Shown here one piece after another: positions 7,758 through 10,760 of a DNA stretch of 10,760 bases. The stretch's first letter is position 1, and every line of letters begins with the position of its first letter. The translations under genes and the position numbers were made by a program. Origin of the DNA: Paracoccaceae bacterium (GTDB lineage: Bacteria; Pseudomonadota; Alphaproteobacteria; Rhodobacterales; Rhodobacteraceae); contig JAAUPC010000098.1 in assembly GCA_012036325.1 (NCBI GenBank), positions 1-10,760 of the forward strand. The letters run 5' to 3'. The notes under the pieces are model-generated. The model saw only the letters and a program-made list of their open reading frames with translations, did not search any database and was not told where the DNA came from.

Positions 7758-9268
7758 ATGCTGAGCGGACACCACCTTATTGCTGGCGACTGGGTCAGCA
7801 GTGACCAGACCTTTGCCTCAACCCCCGCGCATGGGCCGTCGCATGCGTTTGCCATTGGCACGCCCGCGCATGTCGACGCCGCCTGTCGCGCAGCGGAAGC
7901 GGCGTTCCCGGCCTATTCCGCCACGACCCGCGCCGTGCGGGCGGCATTCCTGATCCGCATCGCCGATGAGATTGACGCGCGGGGGGCAGCGATCACTGAA
8001 ATCGGCACGCAAGAAACCGGCCTGCCCGTGGCCCGTCTGGAAGGCGAGCGGGGCCGCACCACGGGGCAACTGCGCCTCTTCGCGGCGCATATCCTGAAGG
8101 ATGATTGGCTTGACCGCCGCCATGACGCAGCACTTCCAGACCGCCAGCCCGCGCCGCGCCCGGACCTCAAGCTGATCCAACGCCCCATCGGCCCGGTGGC
8201 GGTGTTCGGCGCGTCGAACTTTCCGCTGGCTTTCTCGGTCGCGGGCGGCGACACGGCCAGTGCCTTGGCGGCGGGGTGTCCGGTGGTGGTCAAGGGCCAC
8301 TCCGCCCATCCCGGCACGGGCGGAGGTGGTGGCAGCAGGCGATTGACGCCGCGATCAAGGCTTGCGGCCTGCCTGCGGGGACCTTCAACCTGGTTCAGGG
8401 CGGCAAGCGCGATGTGGGGGAGGCGCTGGTCCAGCACCCGCTGATCAAGGCGGTTGGCTTCACCGGATCGCTGGCCGGGGGCCGGGCGCTTTTCAACCTG
8501 TGCGCGGCACGGCCAGAGCCGATCCCCTTCTTTGGAGAGCTTGGGTCGGTCAATCCGATGTTTCTGCTGCCTGCCGCTGTCGCCGCGCGGGGGGAAGCCA
8601 TCGCCAAGGGCTGGGCCGCATCCCTGACCATGGGGGCGGGGCAGTTCTGCACCAACCCCGGCATCGCGGTGGTGATTGACGGGGCGGACGCCGATGCCTT
8701 CGTCGAAGCGGCGAAGGCGGCCCTCGCGCCCATCGGCCCGCAGACCATGCTGACCGACGGGATGGCCGAGGCCTACCGCTCGGGGCGCGACCGGATCGCT
8801 GCAGGGTCCGGCGTCCGTGCCGTGTTGACGACCACCTGCGACGCGCGCAACGCAACACCTTACCTCTTCGAGGTGTCAGCCAGCGATTGGCTGGCCAATC
8901 ACGCGCTGGCCGAAGAGGTGTTCGGCCCGCTTGGCCTTGTCATCCGCGTCCGCCACGCGGCTGAAATGCAAGAGATCGCCCACAGCCTGCAGGGCCAGCT
9001 GACCTGCACCTTGCATCTGGATGAGGGGGACACCGACCTTGGCCGTGCCCTTTTGCCCATTCTGGAACGGAAGGCCGGCCGCATCCTGGCCAACGGCTTT
9101 CCAACCGGGGTTGAGGTGGTGGATGCCCAGGTGCATGGCGGGCCATACCCGGCCTCAACCAACTTTGGCGCGACATCGGTCGGCACGCTGTCAATCCGCC
9201 GCTGGCTGCGGCCGGTTGCCTACCAGAACCTGCCCGCCGCCCTCATGCCGCAGGATTGGACCGCCTGA
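7758..9268 (+). pseudogene. Alpha-ketoglutaric semialdehyde dehydrogenase-type ALDH (AraE-like), frameshifted
   Basis: An NAD(P)-dependent aldehyde dehydrogenase expected to oxidise 2,5-dioxopentanoate to 2-oxoglutarate, the last step of the pathway. The first frame (from the ATG at 7758, with AGGA at 7747-7750) carries GPVAVFGASNFPLAFSVAGG and VVKGHSAHPGT, then runs into non-homologous residues. The second frame takes over at AIDAAIKACGLPAGTFNL from 8339 and continues to the TGA at 9266-9268. Twenty bases (8319-8338) separate the two where relatives have six codons, so a net gain of two bases (or loss of one) in GGCGGAGGTGGTGGCAGCAG is implied. Repaired, it has about 502 residues, with general base E260 (FFGELGSVNP) and nucleophile C297 (GAGQFCTNPG), both intact. 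GQFCTNPG and ASNFPLAFSVAGGDTASAL are typical of the semialdehyde dehydrogenase subgroup. Confidence 0.88.
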
Positions 9269-9304
9269 ACTCATTTGGGCTGAACCCGCAAGGAAGGATA
9301 CCCG

Positions 9305-10225
9305 ATGGCCGAGATCGCAACCCTTGGGCAGATCGGCGGCGTGGACGTCCGGTCGGCCACACTGACCGGGCCTGGGGGCTTCAGCGTGGTCCTCCTGACC
9401 TACGGCGCGCGGTTGGCGCAGCTTTGGGTGCCGGACTGGGCCGGGCTGCTGGCCGATATCGTGCTTGGCCACGACACGCTGGACGACTGGCAAACCCAGG
9501 GCGGTTATCTGGGGGCTACTTGCGGGCGCTACTCCAACCGGATTGCCGATGGCCGCTTCCTGCTGGGCGGCCAGCCGGTGCAGGTGGACCAGAACGAGGG
9601 CGCGCAGCACCTGCATGGCGGGGCGCAGGGGTTTGACCGGAAGATCTGGGGCATCGACAGCCATTCGGATTCGCATGTGACCTTTGTCACGACGTCCCCG
9701 GCCGGTGAAATGGGCTATCCCGGCACGCTGACGGCGCAGGTCACCTACCGGGTGGAGGACGCGGGTCTGGGGATCGAGATGACCGCCCAGACCGATGCGC
9801 CCACGGTGGTGAACCTGGTGAACCACGCCTATTTCAACATGGCCGGGCAGGGGTCGGGCGACGTTCTGGCCCAGCATCTGCAGGTTACTGCGGGCTTCTA
9901 CCTGCCCGTCGATGACCGCCTGATCCCGACGGGAGAGGTGCTTTCCGTCACGGGTACGGCCTTCGATTTCCGATCCCCCCGCGCGATTGGGGAACGGATG
10001 CCGGGGCCGGGCGGGTTCGATCACAACCTGTGCCTGTCGGCCCCGCTTGGCGCTGACGGTCTGCGCCCTTGCCTTGAAGCGGTCGATCCCGCCTCGGGGC
10101 GCCGCATGCGAATGGCCACCACGGAGCCGGGCGTGCAGCTTTACACTGGCGCGCATTTTGACGGCACGCCGGGCAAGGCGGAGCGGCTCGATGGCGATTT
10201 TCCGGTCGAGATCGCGCCGCTTTGA
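9305..10225 (+). CDS. galM: Aldose 1-epimerase (mutarotase), C-terminally truncated
   Basis: A GalM-family mutarotase that interconverts alpha and beta anomers of sugars such as galactose and arabinose, supplying the anomer used by the 1-dehydrogenase. Start ATG at 9305 follows AAGGAAGG (9290-9297). Conserved features are GRYSNRIADG (74-83), HLHGG (102-106), the catalytic acid H174 in NHAYFN, and the substrate-binding D239 in GFDHN. The sequence remains family-like through VQLYTGAHFDGTPGKA (about residue 292). It then ends in a 14-residue tail, ERLDGDFPVEIAPL. Full mutarotases are around 340-350 residues and continue with a segment containing the catalytic base glutamate (the 'ETQ' motif); this one has 306 residues and lacks it. 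As written the product should be inactive. The change at about 10180 looks like a sequence junction. No terminator is visible behind it. Confidence 0.88.
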   Translation: MAEIATLGQIGGVDVRSATLTGPGGFSVVLLTYGARLAQLWVPDWAGLLADIVLGHDTLDDWQTQGGYLGATCGRYSNRIADGRFLLGGQPVQVDQNEGAQHLHGGAQGFDRKIWGIDSHSDSHVTFVTTSPAGEMGYPGTLTAQVTYRVEDAGLGIEMTAQTDAPTVVNLVNHAYFNMAGQGSGDVLAQHLQVTAGFYLPVDDRLIPTGEVLSVTGTAFDFRSPRAIGERMPGPGGFDHNLCLSAPLGADGLRPCLEAVDPASGRRMRMATTEPGVQLYTGAHFDGTPGKAERLDGDFPVEIAPL

Positions 10226-10357
10226 TTGTGGTGCAGCTTGAGCAGTATAACACCGCCGCCGCCACGGCGATTGCGAGCTTCCAGAACATGGTCTCCCCCT
10301 GCCCGCTCATGCCGGGCGATTCTTCGCTACACGAAGCGTATTGCCATCGGCCGCGAG
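10181..10357. other. Unassigned junction segment between two truncated genes
   Basis: These roughly 177 bases lie between the last recognisable galM codon and the last recognisable codon of the minus-strand metallo-hydrolase. Neither gene's missing end is found in any frame. A short minus-strand frame from ATG 10289 begins MFWKLAIAVAAAVLYCSSC, behind a GGGGGAG, and looks like a signal or membrane segment, but it runs into galM antisense and cannot be assigned. A small dyad CTTCG-CTACA-CGAAG is at about 10322-10336. I see no terminal inverted repeats, target duplication or transposase fragment. It could be a third piece of DNA in a chimeric assembly or the scar of a rearrangement. Confidence 0.5.
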
Positions 10358-10612
10358 CACGTACACCGTCGCGCCCGTGTCCCGAGCGACCCTACCCGCG
10401 CCACCCGCGTGATCGAGGTGGATGTGCGTCAACAACAGATGCCGGATGTCATCTTGACGAAAACCGAGTTTGGAAACGCCCACGTACAAATTCGGCAGGG
10501 TGCTGCCCGGACCGCAATCCACGACGATCAACCCGTCGCTCGAGGGGATCACGTACGCCGCGACGACGCCCGCCGCGCCCATCAACTCGAGGTCAACGGT
10601 GTGGACGTTCAC
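10307..10612 (-). CDS. Metallo-beta-lactamase-fold hydrolase, 3'-truncated
   Basis: On the minus strand, GTG at 10612 opens MNVHTVDLELMGAAGVVAAY, with GGAG about eight bases upstream; a GTG at 10621 three codons earlier is a poorer start. The zinc-binding signature HIHLDH is at residues 63-68, preceded by LIVVDCGPGST and followed by AGGAGRVAR and GATVYV. This is the N-terminal third of an MBL-fold hydrolase of about 280-320 residues. After VYV (10358) the sequence (LAADGNTLRV...) no longer resembles the family and stops at 10307. The downstream histidine and aspartate ligands are therefore absent. The substrate is unknown. It follows an FAH-family gene on the same strand by 60 bases and has no functional link to the arabinose operon; its residue and codon style differ from the Rhodobacter-like genes to the left. 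Confidence 0.75.
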   Translation of the reverse strand: MNVHTVDLELMGAAGVVAAYVIPSSDGLIVVDCGPGSTLPNLYVGVSKLGFRQDDIRHLLLTHIHLDHAGGAGRVARDTGATVYVLAADGNTLRVAKNRPA

Positions 10613-10672
10613 GACGAACACTCCGAGCAGTCACTGGTGGTTCCCACGACTCACAGCCTACAACCCACCGTT

Positions 10673-10760
10673 TCAAACGCGATTCCCGATCTTCGTTTCC
10701 AGAATGCCGATACCGTCCACTTCGACTTCCACTCGGTCCCCCGGTTGCAGCGGTCCCACG
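10673..10760 (-). CDS. Fumarylacetoacetate hydrolase-family protein, C-terminal fragment
   Basis: The last 28 codons of a minus-strand gene that enters from the right edge and ends at the TGA at 10675-10673. They read VGPLQPGDRVEVEVDGIGIL followed by ETKIGNRV. 'L-x-PGD-x-VE-x-E-(V/I)-x-GIG-x-L-x(2)-(K/R/T)' followed by a short tail is the characteristic C-terminal end of FAH-superfamily hydrolases and isomerases (2-hydroxyhepta-2,4-diene-1,7-dioate isomerase type). The active site lies outside the window, so no substrate can be named. It is 60 bases upstream of the metallo-hydrolase on the same strand, so the two probably form an operon in their source genome. It is not the same subfamily as the AraD1 protein at 4105-5073. 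Confidence 0.7.
   Translation of the reverse strand, partial: VGPLQPGDRVEVEVDGIGILETKIGNRV

Noticed and set aside
9948..10289. Possible small minus-strand membrane or lipoprotein gene starting MFWKLAIAVAAAVLYC
   Set aside because: There is a purine-rich site before the ATG, but no proper lipobox, and after about 36 codons the frame is just galM antisense. At most it is a fragment inside the junction segment.
10322..10336. CTTCG-CTACA-CGAAG dyad as a recombinase or attachment site
   Set aside because: Only 5-bp arms, no matching copy elsewhere in the window, and no resemblance to a known site; too short to claim.

Overview
The window is a sugar uptake and oxidation operon from a high-GC alphaproteobacterium. 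Its protein sequences and codon choice look most like Rhodobacterales (Rhodobacter/Paracoccus-type), a reading made from recognition and not from a search. Eight genes run on the + strand from 258 to about 10225. They match the chvE-gguA-gguB-gguC transport locus known from Agrobacterium, fused to an oxidative, non-phosphorylating L-arabinose/D-galactose pathway.

Layout: positions 1-118 (minus) hold the first 39 codons of a divergent LysR-type regulator. The 139-base gap that follows carries a perfect -35-like hexamer embedded in an imperfect 9-bp dyad. Next come chvE (periplasmic sugar-binding protein with a twin-arginine-like signal), a GC-rich hairpin, gguA (two-domain ATPase), gguB (permease), an AraD1/GguC-type FAH-fold protein, an IlvD/Edd-family L-arabonate dehydratase, an AraA-type Gfo/Idh/MocA sugar 1-dehydrogenase, an alpha-ketoglutaric semialdehyde dehydrogenase-type ALDH, and galM (aldose 1-epimerase). 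Spacing is very tight (0 to 36 bases after gguA, with one stop/start overlap), as expected for one transcript.

Inferred logic: ChvE/GguAB import L-arabinose, D-galactose and similar sugars; GalM interconverts anomers; the dehydrogenase makes the lactone; the dehydratase makes 2-keto-3-deoxy-L-arabonate; the ALDH makes 2-oxoglutarate from its semialdehyde. No lactonase and no DHDPS-family 2-keto-3-deoxyarabonate dehydratase is present here, so the AraD1 protein is a natural candidate for the missing step.

Three genes are damaged. The dehydrogenase has a net one-base loss in an A5C5G4 run near 7094-7107. The ALDH has a net two-base gain within 8319-8338. GalM loses its conserved C-terminus near 10180. 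After that the sequence changes character: about 180 unassignable bases, then on the minus strand a metallo-beta-lactamase-fold gene cut off near 10358, and the C-terminal end of an FAH-family hydrolase at the window edge. The cluster of frameshifts and two abutting gene truncations suggests a draft or metagenomic assembly with indel errors and a chimeric junction at about 10180-10358, although real gene decay and rearrangement cannot be excluded from this sequence alone. I found no RNA genes, CRISPR arrays or insertion sequences, and no convincing evidence for a wholly new system.
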